A stretch of DNA of 64,000 nt, taken from contig NZ_SBLB01000004.1 in assembly GCF_004138325.1 (NCBI RefSeq), positions 372,001 to 436,000 on the forward strand, written 5' to 3'. Of this stretch, positions 52,233 to 61,673 are shown piece by piece. Each line of letters opens with the position of its first letter. Positions within the stretch are counted from its first letter, which is position 1. Below the pieces are notes generated by a model. That model did not search any database, was not told the origin of the DNA, and saw nothing but the letters and a program-made list of their open reading frames with translations. This DNA comes from Spirosoma sordidisoli. GTDB taxonomy: Bacteria > Bacteroidota > Bacteroidia > Cytophagales > Spirosomataceae. Made by a program: the position numbers and the translations under genes.

Positions 52233-54365
52233 ATGAAGGGAACGTGTTTACTGATTATTACCACCCTCACGCTGCACAGCATGACTCAGGCACAAAACGT
52301 ACAGCCCCCCAGGGCCGCTATCAAGCCCAAAGAACTCACCATTCACGGCGACACCCGCGTCGATAATTACTACTACCTCAACGAGCGCGAAAATCCGGAC
52401 GTAATCAACTACCTGAAGGCCGAAAACGCCTACCTGGACCAGGTACTGGCGCCGGTAAAGGGACTGCAGGACAGACTGTTCGACGAGATGAAGGGTCGCA
52501 TCAAACAGCAGGATGAATCGGTTCCCTACAAAGAAGGAGACTACTACTACTACACCCGCTACGTAACCGGTGGCGAGTACCCGATTTACTGCCGCAAAAA
52601 AGGCGCGCTGACCGGTACCGAAGAAGTCATGTTCGACGGGAACGCCCTGGCCCGCGGCCATAACTACTATCAGCTGGGCGGCTATGAGGTGTCGGACAAC
52701 GACGAACTGGCCGTATTCTGCGAAGACACCGTAAGCCGACGACTCTATACGCTGCGGATCAAGAACCTCAAAACCGGCCAGATCTACCCCGAGATCATAC
52801 CCAATACCGAAGCAGGCAGCTTTGCCTGGGCGGCTGATAACAAGACGCTGTTCTACATCAAGAAAGACCCGCAGACGCTGCTCGGCTATCAGGTATTCCG
52901 GCACGTGCTGGGCACCAGTCCCGAGCAGGATGTGCTGGTCTACGAAGAGCCGGATAACCAGTTTTACATGGGGCTGGGCCGTTCGAAATCAAAGAAATAC
53001 ATCACAATCGGCGTCGATCATAATGGTGTCGCTACGGAATACCGGCTGCTCGACGCCAGCAAACCCACTGGGGCCTTTACGGTATTTCTGCCGCGCGAGA
53101 AAGGACACGAATACGACATCGTTCATTACAAAGACAAGTTCTACGTGCGGACCAACTGGAAGGCAGAAAACTTCCGGCTCATGGAAGTGCCGGAAGGCAA
53201 AACGGCCGACCGGAACGCCTGGAAAGAAGTCATTCCGCACCGGGCCGACGTGTACCTGAGTGACCTCGACGTGTTTGCCAATCACCTCGTCCTGGGCGAA
53301 CGCAAAGCAGGCCTGACCAACATTCGGATTATCAGCCAGAAAGGGACCGGCGATCCGGCCAGGGCCGACTTTTACCTGCCGTTTCAGGACCCGGCTTACG
53401 TGGCAGGCATCGGCTACAACCCGGACTTCAACACGAACGTGGTGCGCTATACCTATGCGTCGCTGACCACCCCAAGCTCGACCTACGATTACAACATGGA
53501 CACCCAGACCGCCACCCTGATGAAGCGTCAGGAGGTACTGGGTGGCTTCGATCCGGCCAACTACACCTCCGAGCGTATTTTCGTAACGGCCCGCGACGGT
53601 GCCAAAGTGCCGGTATCGATCGTGTACCGGAAAGGAACCAAAAAAGACGGCTCGGCACCCCTGCTGCAATACTCCTACGGCTCTTACGGTATCAACATGG
53701 AACCCAGCTTCAGCTCGACCCGCCTGAGCCTGCTGGACCGGGGGTTTATTTACGCCATGGCCCACATTCGGGGCGGTCAGGAGATGGGGCGTCGGTGGTA
53801 CGAAGACGGAAAGATGCTGAAGAAGAAAAATACCTTCAATGACTTTGTCGACGTATCGCAGCACCTCATCAACCAGAAATACACCTCGCCGGATAAGCTG
53901 TTTGCTATGGGCGGCAGCGCAGGTGGTCTGCTGATGGGTGCGGTCATTAACCAGGCGCCCCAGCTCTACCGGGGCGTTGTAGCCGCCGTCCCCTTCGTCG
54001 ATGTAGTCACGACTATGCTCGACGAAACCATTCCGCTCACGACGGGTGAATTTGAAGAATGGGGCAACCCCAAGCAGAAGGTTTACTACGACTACATGAA
54101 ATCGTATTCGCCTTACGACAACGTCACGAAGAAAGCCTATCCCAATCTGCTCGTGACCACGGGGCTTCATGACTCGCAGGTGCAGTATTGGGAACCCGCC
54201 AAATGGGTTGCCAAACTCCGTACGCTGAAAACCGATACCAATCAGCTATTGCTCCATACCAACATGGAAGCGGGCCACGGGGGTGCTTCGGGCCGTTTCC
54301 AGGCCCTGAAAGAAATTGCGCTGGAGTACGCCTTCATGCTGAATCTGGTCGGGGTGCAGCAGTAA
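52233..54365 (+). CDS. Exported oligopeptidase B-like S9 peptidase
   Basis: A 710-residue serine peptidase of family S9A, close to oligopeptidase B, with a signal peptide (ending SMTQA). The N-terminal region to about residue 420 is a beta-propeller (PIYCRKK, WAADNKTLFYIKKDPQ). The C-terminal alpha/beta-hydrolase domain holds the nucleophile in MGGSAGGLLMGAV, the aspartate near LHDSQVQYWEPAKW and the histidine in MEAGHGGASGR. Acidic residues around QEMGRRWYEDG fit cleavage after arginine or lysine. Export is unusual for OpdB and implies periplasmic peptide degradation, perhaps using peptides imported by the Sus systems. Confidence 0.92.
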   Translation: MKGTCLLIITTLTLHSMTQAQNVQPPRAAIKPKELTIHGDTRVDNYYYLNERENPDVINYLKAENAYLDQVLAPVKGLQDRLFDEMKGRIKQQDESVPYKEGDYYYYTRYVTGGEYPIYCRKKGALTGTEEVMFDGNALARGHNYYQLGGYEVSDNDELAVFCEDTVSRRLYTLRIKNLKTGQIYPEIIPNTEAGSFAWAADNKTLFYIKKDPQTLLGYQVFRHVLGTSPEQDVLVYEEPDNQFYMGLGRSKSKKYITIGVDHNGVATEYRLLDASKPTGAFTVFLPREKGHEYDIVHYKDKFYVRTNWKAENFRLMEVPEGKTADRNAWKEVIPHRADVYLSDLDVFANHLVLGERKAGLTNIRIISQKGTGDPARADFYLPFQDPAYVAGIGYNPDFNTNVVRYTYASLTTPSSTYDYNMDTQTATLMKRQEVLGGFDPANYTSERIFVTARDGAKVPVSIVYRKGTKKDGSAPLLQYSYGSYGINMEPSFSSTRLSLLDRGFIYAMAHIRGGQEMGRRWYEDGKMLKKKNTFNDFVDVSQHLINQKYTSPDKLFAMGGSAGGLLMGAVINQAPQLYRGVVAAVPFVDVVTTMLDETIPLTTGEFEEWGNPKQKVYYDYMKSYSPYDNVTKKAYPNLLVTTGLHDSQVQYWEPAKWVAKLRTLKTDTNQLLLHTNMEAGHGGASGRFQALKEIALEYAFMLNLVGVQQ

Positions 54366-54502
54366 ATAGCCATAGTGCACGACCATTGTACAGGCGTGTC
54401 GCCCTATCAGCGGCTGAAGTTCAGTACGTTCTGACAGCTACTTATTCCGTCCGGGCTTTGCTGGCAGAAGAAGATTACGTCTTGGATTTTGTGCTAATTT
54501 TT

Positions 54503-54542
54503 GTCGGATCGGGTGCCATGTTAAAAGCGCACCCGATCCGAC
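54503..54542. other. Perfect 14-bp stem-loop between convergent genes
   Basis: GTCGGATCGGGTGC (54503-54516) pairs with GCACCCGATCCGAC (54529-54542) around a 12-base loop. It lies between the oligopeptidase and AlkD-like genes. No T-run follows on either strand, so it may terminate only through a Rho-independent-like pause or be an intergenic hairpin of other use. Confidence 0.6.
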
Positions 54543-54590
54543 GAAACCGTCCTGTTGTTAACCAAACAGGCTGAGTACCGTGCCATCACC

Positions 54591-55289
54591 TTACAGCTTC
54601 AGATAATACTGCCGACGGGCGGAGTCAAATTTCTCGATGGCATAGCGTAGAGCCGTACGCGGCATCTGCCGGATGTGGTCGTGCAAAAACTCCTCCAGCG
54701 CTTCGGGGCTGCGTTTACCCACCTCGCGCAGCATCCAGCCAATGGCTTTATGAATCAGGTCGTGTTTATGGGATAGAAGTAGTTCGGCCAGGGCAAACGT
54801 ATCCGCAAACTGTCCTTTCCGGATAAACGCCAGTGTCGACACCATGGCTATTCGCTGGCTCCAGAGGTGATCCTGCCGGGCCAGATCGTACAGCACCGAT
54901 CGATCGGTATGCAGGAGATACTCGCCCAGAATAGCCGGGCAGGTCACGTCTACCAGATCCCAGTTGTTGACATACTGTCGATTGGCCAGGTAGCGGTCGG
55001 CCAGGTCAGCCCGACCGGTTATCCCTGTTTTTCGGGCCTGATACACCCAGATAAGCAGGGCCGTCATCCGGCATTCGTGGTACGGATCGTGGAGCAGCTG
55101 CTCCACGTCATCGGCCGGTAGCAACCTGAACTGCCTCGCAATCGCATGCTGCTGCGGCATCGAGAGCCCCAGGAACTGGTCGCCCTCGCCGTACTGGCCG
55201 GGCCGGGTCTTGAAGAAACGAGCTACAAACGAAGCCCGTTCGGGTTGTTCCAGCGCCAGCAGCGCCGTCTTAACGTCGGTATGGGTCAC
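54591..55289 (-). CDS. AlkD-like DNA alkylation repair protein
   Basis: A HEAT-like-repeat protein of about 232 residues, related to the DNA glycosylase AlkD that removes N-alkylated bases. Visible features are ARFFKTRPGQYGEGDQFLGL, RQYVNNWDLVDVTCPAILG, WSQRIAMVSTLAFIRKGQF and HKAIGWMLREVGKRSPEAL, which hold the tryptophan, aspartate and arginine residues of the lesion pocket. The start is uncertain. A TTG at 55322 lies inside the ftsZ terminator, so the GTG at 55289 is more likely. It is downstream of the division cluster and not part of it. Confidence 0.85.
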   Translation of the reverse strand: MTHTDVKTALLALEQPERASFVARFFKTRPGQYGEGDQFLGLSMPQQHAIARQFRLLPADDVEQLLHDPYHECRMTALLIWVYQARKTGITGRADLADRYLANRQYVNNWDLVDVTCPAILGEYLLHTDRSVLYDLARQDHLWSQRIAMVSTLAFIRKGQFADTFALAELLLSHKHDLIHKAIGWMLREVGKRSPEALEEFLHDHIRQMPRTALRYAIEKFDSARRQYYLKL

Positions 55290-55309
55290 GGCAGGGTCGG
55301 GCTTAACGC

Positions 55310-55348
55310 AAAAGTCCGGCAATTGCGCTACCGCAACCCCGGACTTTT
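55310..55348 (-). terminator. Terminator at the end of the division cluster
   Basis: On the minus strand AAAAGTCCGG (55348-55339) pairs with CCGGACTTTT (55319-55310), a perfect 10-bp stem with a 19-base loop holding a smaller hairpin. The T-run is part of the stem end. It lies 17 bases after the ftsZ stop codon. Confidence 0.7.
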
Positions 55349-55364
55349 GTATGACAATGACTAA

Positions 55365-56822
55365 TTAATCGTTCAGTTTCGAGCGGACGAACTCATGTTC
55401 GGGTAGCATCGGCAGCGAATACAGCAGCGTCTTGTTCCGCTCGAACGTAGGCCGGTCAAGTTCGGTGGCGGTGTATTTACCATCCACAAACGTCCGGATC
55501 ATCCGTTCGATCAAGTCTGCGTCGCTCGGGCGTTCATCTTCGTCGAGCAGTAAAATACCATTTTCGTCATGCTGGTGGTTAGGCCGCATGCCCGCGCCCG
55601 GCAGCGTGTCGGGCCGGACGATGGTGGCGCCGTTATAGCCGGTTGGTGTCAGCTGCCGTTCATCGACTGCTACCACCACGCCTTCCGGTTTGGGAGCTAC
55701 CACCGGGTCGATGATTACAGGATCGGCAGGGAATAGCTCGGTCGGCTCGGTCGCATCCTGTGGCTGTTCATCGATCACCTCTTCCAGCTCTTTCTCCGGC
55801 TCCGCAATGAGTTCAGGTTCAACAACCGTGTTCTTGAGCTGATCCATCAGCGTTGATGTCCCGTCGAAGCCAGCCGCAATGATCGTGACGCGCAAACTGT
55901 CGCCCAGATTCTTGTCGGTAATAGCGCCAAACTTGAACATTCGGGCTTCGGTCTGAATTTTCTTGGCTACATGCTCCGAGATGGCCATCTGCTCCTTCAG
56001 TCGCATGGCGTGTTCCTTACTCGACGAGATCGTGAGCAGAATCCGTTTAGCACCCCGAATGTCATGATCGTTGAGCAGGGGCGAGTTCAGAGCCGCTTCG
56101 ATAGCGCGTAATGCCCGGTCTTCACCAGCCGCTTCGGCCGATCCCATTACCGACTGACCCGCGTTTTCCAGTACTTTCTTAACGTCGGCAAAGTCAGCGT
56201 TGATGTCGCCCTGAGTCGTGATGATTTCGGCAATACTCTTTACCGCGTTGGCCAGTACATCATCGGCATGTGCGTAGGCATCCGTCCAGGTCAGTTCGCT
56301 GTAGAGTTCGGCCAGCTTGTCGTTCAGAACGACCAGTACCGTATCGCAGCTGCGTTTCAGCTTCTCGATCCCTTCGCGAGCCTGTTCTTTTTTGTCGGTT
56401 CCTTCAAAGTAGTAGGGCGCCGTGACGACAGCTACTGTCAGAAGTCCCATTTCGCGGGCCACCTCGGCCACTACCGGCGCAGCACCGGTTCCGGTACCAC
56501 CGCCCATACCCGCCGTAATGAACACCATCTTGGTCGGTGGCGCCAACAGGTTTCGGATCTCATCGATGCTGGCACGGGCCGCATCTTCGCCCGCTTTGGC
56601 TTCGGTACCTGCTCCCAGCCCATCGCCCAGTTGCAATTTGGTTGGAACGGGGTTGTTCATGAGTGCCTGACGGTCGGTATTGCAGACGGCAAAATTGACG
56701 TCCTGCATCTTCATGTCAAACATGTGCTTGACGGCATTGCCGCCCATGCCCCCTACCCCAACCACTTTAATGATTGTCGGATTGTCATCCGGTATGTCGA
56801 ATCTATAGCCCTGACTTTGCAT
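55365..56822 (-). CDS. ftsZ: Cell division protein FtsZ
   Basis: A 485-residue tubulin-like GTPase that forms the Z ring. The tubulin signature is in [23 protein letters not shown], with the N-terminal loop [14 protein letters not shown] and [20 protein letters not shown]. After the GTPase and tubulin-like C-terminal domain (to about residue 320) comes an acidic, proline-rich linker of roughly 90 residues. The C-terminal segment ([14 protein letters not shown] ... FVRSKLND) is conserved in Bacteroidota. It is the last gene of the mur-fts cluster, 87 bases after ftsA, and is followed by a terminator. Confidence 0.97.
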   Translation of the reverse strand: MQSQGYRFDIPDDNPTIIKVVGVGGMGGNAVKHMFDMKMQDVNFAVCNTDRQALMNNPVPTKLQLGDGLGAGTEAKAGEDAARASIDEIRNLLAPPTKMVFITAGMGGGTGTGAAPVVAEVAREMGLLTVAVVTAPYYFEGTDKKEQAREGIEKLKRSCDTVLVVLNDKLAELYSELTWTDAYAHADDVLANAVKSIAEIITTQGDINADFADVKKVLENAGQSVMGSAEAAGEDRALRAIEAALNSPLLNDHDIRGAKRILLTISSSKEHAMRLKEQMAISEHVAKKIQTEARMFKFGAITDKNLGDSLRVTIIAAGFDGTSTLMDQLKNTVVEPELIAEPEKELEEVIDEQPQDATEPTELFPADPVIIDPVVAPKPEGVVVAVDERQLTPTGYNGATIVRPDTLPGAGMRPNHQHDENGILLLDEDERPSDADLIERMIRTFVDGKYTATELDRPTFERNKTLLYSLPMLPEHEFVRSKLND

Positions 56823-56909
56823 GTGTGGGTCTGTGGTGTCTGTTTCGATAGTTGGTACTGCCTGAATGCAAATGAACCGGCTTGGGGCCGGTCTCCCCTC
56901 GCGGGTCGG

Positions 56910-58325
56910 TTAATAGGGGTCGGTTTCGTTACCGCGAATCGGTCGCGTTACCTTACGGAGCCAGCCCAGCAAACCTCCGCCCTCTTCGGGCGCCTTCTCG
57001 GGGACAGGTGCTTTCTCTACCTTCTCGCGCACCGGCGTTGGTGGCGGACCGTATGTCGGCTGGCGGGTTGGCACGTTGGCTGGCTCGTCGTTATAGGCGG
57101 CCCGGTTGGGATCGCTGATAAACGAAATCCGATTATCAATGGTCTTATAACCAGCCCACACCAGACCCACGGCCGTAGCATAGGCAGGGTCGCCCACCAG
57201 ATCGGCCCGACCGTTGGGTTCCAGATGCTCGGGATAGCCAACGCGCACTTCTTCAACGCCCGTTACCCGCCCAAATATCTGCTCAACGCCGGGAATCAGC
57301 GCCGTACCACCGGTCAGGACAAGCCCGCCCAGCAGTTTGCCTTCGTAGCCCGACCGAATGATTTCAGCCTGAATCAACGCAGCAATTTCGCGCAGACGAT
57401 CTTCAATAATAACCGCTACATTCTTCAGTAAAACATCTTTAGGACGCCGGTTGCTCAGACCCGGTACCGCCACCACTTCGTTGAGATTGTACTCACCCGG
57501 TATGGCACTGCCGAACTTGCGTTTGAGCTGCTCCGCCTGATTGGGCAGAATTTTACAGCCCGCCTGAATATCGGACGTCAGGCTGTTACCGGCCCACGGG
57601 AACACCGCCACATGACGAAGCACGTTGCGGTAATAAATAGCCAGTTCGGTCGTGCCACCACCAATATCGACCAGGGCCACGCCGGCGTATTTTTCTTCAT
57701 CAGTCAGTACCGCCAGGCCCGACGCCAGGGCCGACAGCATCATCGTTTCCTGCTCCAGATTGTTTCGGGTAATGCACTTGCGTACGTTACGGGCCGCGTT
57801 GGCCTGCGCCGTAATGAGCTGGAAATCGGCCCCGAGCTTTACGCCGTTACGACCAACCGGCTGATTGATATTCGATTCGTTATCGACCATGAAATCCATG
57901 GGCAACACGTGAATAATCTCTTTATCGGCCGGAATTGACGTACGGTTTCGGTACATATCGCTCAGGAGGTGATCGATATCCTCAATCTGAACTTCATCAC
58001 CCATCGACGAGCGCGTGATGTTGCCATTCGCCTTGATCGACGTCACGTGTGCTCCGCTAAAGCTAACGTTGACCGAGTGAATGTTCAGGTTCGACTGGTT
58101 CGATGCTTCGGCTACGGCGCGCCGGATGGCGTTTACCGTGTTGTTGACGTTAACCACCGACCCTTTCGTAACCCCATCGGCCAGAGCGGTTTCTCCCACG
58201 CCCAGTACTTCAAGCGTTTCCTGTTCTCTGTTGTTACGAACCAACCGGCCAGCCACCGCACACACTTTGGTGCTGCCGATGTCGAGCCCGACCACAATTT
58301 TCTCGTCACTTCCCGTTGTTGTCAT
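56910..58325 (-). CDS. ftsA: Cell division protein FtsA
   Basis: An actin-like protein of 471 residues that tethers FtsZ to the membrane. Phosphate 1 is IVVGLDIGSTKVCAV, phosphate 2 is ALVDIGGGTTELAIYY and the adenosine loop is LVLTGGTALIPGVEQIF. The C-terminal end GGGLLGWLRKVTRPIRGNE is a likely amphipathic membrane-targeting helix. The ATG at 58325 overlaps the ftsQ stop by four bases (ATGA), which favours it over an ATG at 58379. In operon with ftsQ and ftsZ. Confidence 0.96.
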   Translation of the reverse strand: MTTTGSDEKIVVGLDIGSTKVCAVAGRLVRNNREQETLEVLGVGETALADGVTKGSVVNVNNTVNAIRRAVAEASNQSNLNIHSVNVSFSGAHVTSIKANGNITRSSMGDEVQIEDIDHLLSDMYRNRTSIPADKEIIHVLPMDFMVDNESNINQPVGRNGVKLGADFQLITAQANAARNVRKCITRNNLEQETMMLSALASGLAVLTDEEKYAGVALVDIGGGTTELAIYYRNVLRHVAVFPWAGNSLTSDIQAGCKILPNQAEQLKRKFGSAIPGEYNLNEVVAVPGLSNRRPKDVLLKNVAVIIEDRLREIAALIQAEIIRSGYEGKLLGGLVLTGGTALIPGVEQIFGRVTGVEEVRVGYPEHLEPNGRADLVGDPAYATAVGLVWAGYKTIDNRISFISDPNRAAYNDEPANVPTRQPTYGPPPTPVREKVEKAPVPEKAPEEGGGLLGWLRKVTRPIRGNETDPY

Positions 58326-59095
58326 TCGCACACGATTTGATTTCGGTACTGAACGTTTACCCGGCTGTAGCGATCCCATCCCTTAGCCGGTAAAACGTCG
58401 GTATATACTAACTTCAATTTCTTAAACTTCGCATCCAGATCGGCTGGCAAGCCAAGCTCGATTCGGTGGTTTCCCACCTGCGGCCACATGGTTACCTCAC
58501 CCTGCTCATCGACCGACAGTTCGGCGATCTGCGCCCGCCAGAGCGGGTCGTCGGCAATGTACCGAAGCAGGCCAAGTAAAGGCTGGTTCCGTTCGCTGGC
58601 CAGCGAGCGGTTCCGTTTAAAATACGGCCCGGTCAGGATAGGCACACGAGCGGTATAATTCATCGAGATCGGAAAGAACCGACCTTCTTCGCTAATGTAC
58701 TGCCCCGAGACGGTCCGAACCCCTTCGCTGTCTGTCATCAAACGAGCAACAGGCCTGGGCTGTTCAACACTGACGAGTAGATTTCCCATTAAGTCTCGGG
58801 ATACCTGACAAGTTTTTACCAGCCCATGCTGCCGTAAGCGAACTTCCAGCTGCCGAAAATCAACCTCTTCGTACTGTTTACCAATTACCGGGTCAGCTCC
58901 GCCGTTTGTTAAGTACCCCGTCACGTCCCGACGCGTCAGAAACTGGTGACCGTCAACCTGATTAAGTTTTACAACCACCGCACGAACCCGTTTCTGATCC
59001 TGCCGCACTTCGGTGAAGGCGATCAGACCAAGCAACGTGACAAGCCCGCCGGCCATGTAAAACCACTTCCTGGTTGATTTAAAGGTAGAAAACAT
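58322..59095 (-). CDS. ftsQ: Cell division protein FtsQ
   Basis: A 257-residue bitopic inner-membrane protein linking the divisome. One membrane helix (MAGGLVTLLGLIAF) lies near residues 13-30. A POTRA-like domain follows (LNQVDGHQFLTRRDVTGYL ... VEVRLRQHGLVKTCQVSRDL), then the beta domain GRFFPISMNYTARVPILTG. The frame could be extended by a TTG at 59122, but the ATG at 59095 is chosen. The stop overlaps the ftsA start. It lies 37 bases after murC. Confidence 0.92.
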   Translation of the reverse strand: MFSTFKSTRKWFYMAGGLVTLLGLIAFTEVRQDQKRVRAVVVKLNQVDGHQFLTRRDVTGYLTNGGADPVIGKQYEEVDFRQLEVRLRQHGLVKTCQVSRDLMGNLLVSVEQPRPVARLMTDSEGVRTVSGQYISEEGRFFPISMNYTARVPILTGPYFKRNRSLASERNQPLLGLLRYIADDPLWRAQIAELSVDEQGEVTMWPQVGNHRIELGLPADLDAKFKKLKLVYTDVLPAKGWDRYSRVNVQYRNQIVCE

Positions 59096-59132
59096 CTGCG
59101 TATAAGCTAAGTCATTATCCAACTATTTTTAT

Positions 59133-60518
59133 CTATTGGTCTATTAATGCTGATTTCAGCATCGGCAGTTGCTGATCGATGTCGCCCGCTCCGATCGTGA
59201 CCAGCAAAGAAGGCTTCATATCCCGCACAACGCCTGCCAATTCAGCTTTGGTACTTTGTCGTTTGGTTTTCGATTGTACCGCCCGAAATATCAGATCCGA
59301 CGTTACTCCTTCGATGGGTAATTCCCGCGCCGGATAAATATCCAGCAGAATCACATGATCGGCCAGCGACAGACTTTCAGCGAACCCTTCGGCAAAATCA
59401 CGCGTGCGGCTGAAGAGGTGAGGCTGAAAAACAGCCGTCAGCTCCCGATCCGGATACAAGGCTTTCACCGACGACAAAAAGGCTCTAACCTCCTCAGGAT
59501 GATGCGCATAATCATCGATTAGAACCGCATCGTCTGTTTTGAGAATGTACTCGAATCGCCGGCGAACACCCCGGTACGTATTCAATGCCGAACGAATAGC
59601 TTCTGCCGATACACCCAGCTCCAGCGCAACCGCGCCAGCCGCCACAGCGTTCTCAACATTGTGAAAACCAGGAACCGTCAGGCGAATATCGGTAATTACA
59701 CCGTTCGGATACACAAGGTCGAAAACAAAAGCTGCATTTTCTATTTTTAGATTCTGACTACAATAGTCGCCTTTTTGTAACGAATACTCCTTAACGGTAG
59801 CATTTGTCTGGTCAGCCAGGGTCAGGCCCTGTTTCATAAACAGCACACCATCATCCGCAATCTGGCTGGCGAACAGCCCGAATGATTCGAGGACAGCATC
59901 GTGCGCCCCATAAATATCGAGGTGGTCGGCATCGGTCGACGTAACGATGGCCAGCTGTGGGTACAGCGTCAGAAACGACCGGTCAAACTCGTCGGCCTCG
60001 ACAACGCAAACCACCTCCCGCAGGTTATCGGCGGGTTCGTTGAGCAGAAAATTGGTATTGTAATTATTGGTGATCCCTCCCAGAAAAGCCGCGCAGTTTA
60101 CCCCCGCATCGCGCAGGATATGAGCGACCATCGACGAGGTAGTGGTTTTTCCGTGTGTACCGGCCACCCCAACGGTTTTCATCTGACCGGCCAGCAGGCC
60201 CAGTACCTGCGAACGTTTCTGCAGGGTAAACCCATGATCTGTCAGGTAGATGTACTCGGCATGTGTCTTGGGTACAGCCGGCGTATAAACGACCAGCGTC
60301 TGGGCCGGGTTGGCCAGAAACTCGGCCGGAATCTGTTGCGTATCCTCGGTAAAATGGATGGCCATACCTTCGGCCTCCAGGGCATTGGTCAGGGCGGTGG
60401 GGGTTCGGTCATACCCCGCCACCTCGTAGCCGTTGATCCGAAACCAGCGTGCCAGGGCACTCATACCGATTCCGCCTATACCCAGAAAATAGATGTACTT
60501 GAACTGATCCAGACTCAT
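59133..60518 (-). CDS. murC: UDP-N-acetylmuramate--L-alanine ligase
   Basis: A 461-residue Mur ligase that adds L-alanine to UDP-MurNAc using ATP. The N-terminal UDP-binding motif is FLGIGGIGMSALARWF. The P-loop is GVAGTHGKTTTSSMVAHIL. VVEADEFDRSFL and ALNTYRGVRRRFEYILK are further family marks, and DDYAHHPEEVRAFL is the central histidine motif. The start ATG overlaps the murG stop by four bases (ATGA 60518-60515). Length is normal. Confidence 0.97.
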   Translation of the reverse strand: MSLDQFKYIYFLGIGGIGMSALARWFRINGYEVAGYDRTPTALTNALEAEGMAIHFTEDTQQIPAEFLANPAQTLVVYTPAVPKTHAEYIYLTDHGFTLQKRSQVLGLLAGQMKTVGVAGTHGKTTTSSMVAHILRDAGVNCAAFLGGITNNYNTNFLLNEPADNLREVVCVVEADEFDRSFLTLYPQLAIVTSTDADHLDIYGAHDAVLESFGLFASQIADDGVLFMKQGLTLADQTNATVKEYSLQKGDYCSQNLKIENAAFVFDLVYPNGVITDIRLTVPGFHNVENAVAAGAVALELGVSAEAIRSALNTYRGVRRRFEYILKTDDAVLIDDYAHHPEEVRAFLSSVKALYPDRELTAVFQPHLFSRTRDFAEGFAESLSLADHVILLDIYPARELPIEGVTSDLIFRAVQSKTKRQSTKAELAGVVRDMKPSLLVTIGAGDIDQQLPMLKSALIDQ

Positions 60519-61609
60519 CGTTTCATTAGATTTACTACTTCTTCCGCAATCTCGCGGGCTGCATCTGGCCTGGCCAGGGTTTTGATAGCGGTTCGCAACT
60601 GCTGGCGCTGGGCCGGGTTGTTCAGTAGCGCCAGCGCAGCCGGAATCAGATCGGTACGAGCCGCCTGATCACGCACCAGCAGAGCTGCATCCCGATCAAC
60701 CAGCGCCATGGCGTTTTTGGTCTGATGATCTTCGGCTGCCGCCGGAAACGGTACCAGAATAGCCGGTCGCCCTACCAGACACAACTCCGACACCGACAGC
60801 GCCCCCGCCCGCGATACAACCGCGTCGGCTACGGCATAGGCTTTATCCATGTCGTAGATAAAGTCATACGCTTTTACCAGCGATGACCCTACGGTGGCTA
60901 CGGCCTTCCGGGCGCGCTCAATAAAAGCGGAGCCTGTTTGCCAGACTACCTGAATGCCGGCATCGACAAACTGCGTCAGTCCGGCCTCCATCGCTTCGTT
61001 GATCGTTCGGGCGCCCTGGCTACCGCCAATAACGAGCAAAGTGGGGCGGGTGGCTTCCAGCCCGAACAGCTGCTGCCCCGCGCTGACCTGCTGATCGGCA
61101 AACTGGATGTCGCTCCGAACCGGGTTCCCCGTCATCCTGATTTTAGCGGCCGGGAAAAATGCCTCCATACCGGGGTAGGCCACACAGATCCGTTCGGCCC
61201 AGCGGGCCAGTACTTTATTGGTTAGCCCGGCATAGGAATTCTGCTCCTGAATAAGCGTTGGAACACCGGCCATAGACGCAGCCAGCAGCAAAGGGCCACT
61301 GGCATAGCCACCAACGCCAACGGCTGCATCAGGCCGAAAGGTCCGTACGATCTGGCGGGCCCGGAATAGGCTCTGACCCAGTTTCACCGGAAAAATCAGG
61401 TTCTCCAGCGTCAGCTCGCGCTTGATTCCCACAACGGGCAACCCCTCGATGGGGTAGCCGGCGCGGGGCACCTTTTCCATCTCCATTTTACCTTCGGCCC
61501 CCACGAACAAAATGTCGGTGGTCGCATCCAGGCGTTTCAGTTCGTTGGCGATAGCAATAGCCGGGTAAATATGCCCGCCTGTTCCACCCCCACTGATTAT
61601 AATTCTCAT
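60515..61609 (-). CDS. murG: Undecaprenyl-diphospho-muramoylpentapeptide GlcNAc transferase
   Basis: A 364-residue GT28 glycosyltransferase that makes lipid II from lipid I at the inner membrane face. Motifs are ISGGGTGGHIYPAIAIANEL, GVGGYASGPLLLAA, LIQEQNSYAGLTNKVL, LVIGGSQGARTINEAM and the donor-binding VVSRAGALSVSELCLVGRPAILVPFP. The usual AEDHQTKNA segment follows. Start ATG at 61609. It overlaps murC. A 10-bp hairpin separates it from ftsW. Confidence 0.97.
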   Translation of the reverse strand: MRIIISGGGTGGHIYPAIAIANELKRLDATTDILFVGAEGKMEMEKVPRAGYPIEGLPVVGIKRELTLENLIFPVKLGQSLFRARQIVRTFRPDAAVGVGGYASGPLLLAASMAGVPTLIQEQNSYAGLTNKVLARWAERICVAYPGMEAFFPAAKIRMTGNPVRSDIQFADQQVSAGQQLFGLEATRPTLLVIGGSQGARTINEAMEAGLTQFVDAGIQVVWQTGSAFIERARKAVATVGSSLVKAYDFIYDMDKAYAVADAVVSRAGALSVSELCLVGRPAILVPFPAAAEDHQTKNAMALVDRDAALLVRDQAARTDLIPAALALLNNPAQRQQLRTAIKTLARPDAAREIAEEVVNLMKR

Positions 61610-61630
61610 AGCTATTCCTGACAGGTAGCG

Positions 61631-61668
61631 GTAAGCTGGCTGTTCAGCGGGTGAAGCGGCCAGCTTAC
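61631..61668 (-). other. Intercistronic stem-loop between ftsW and murG
   Basis: GTAAGCTGGC (61631-61640) pairs perfectly with GCCAGCTTAC (61659-61668) around an 18-base loop, in the 64-base gap between two genes of the cluster. No T-run follows on the minus strand. It may act as an RNA processing or mRNA stability element. Confidence 0.55.
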
Positions 61669-61673
61669 GACTC

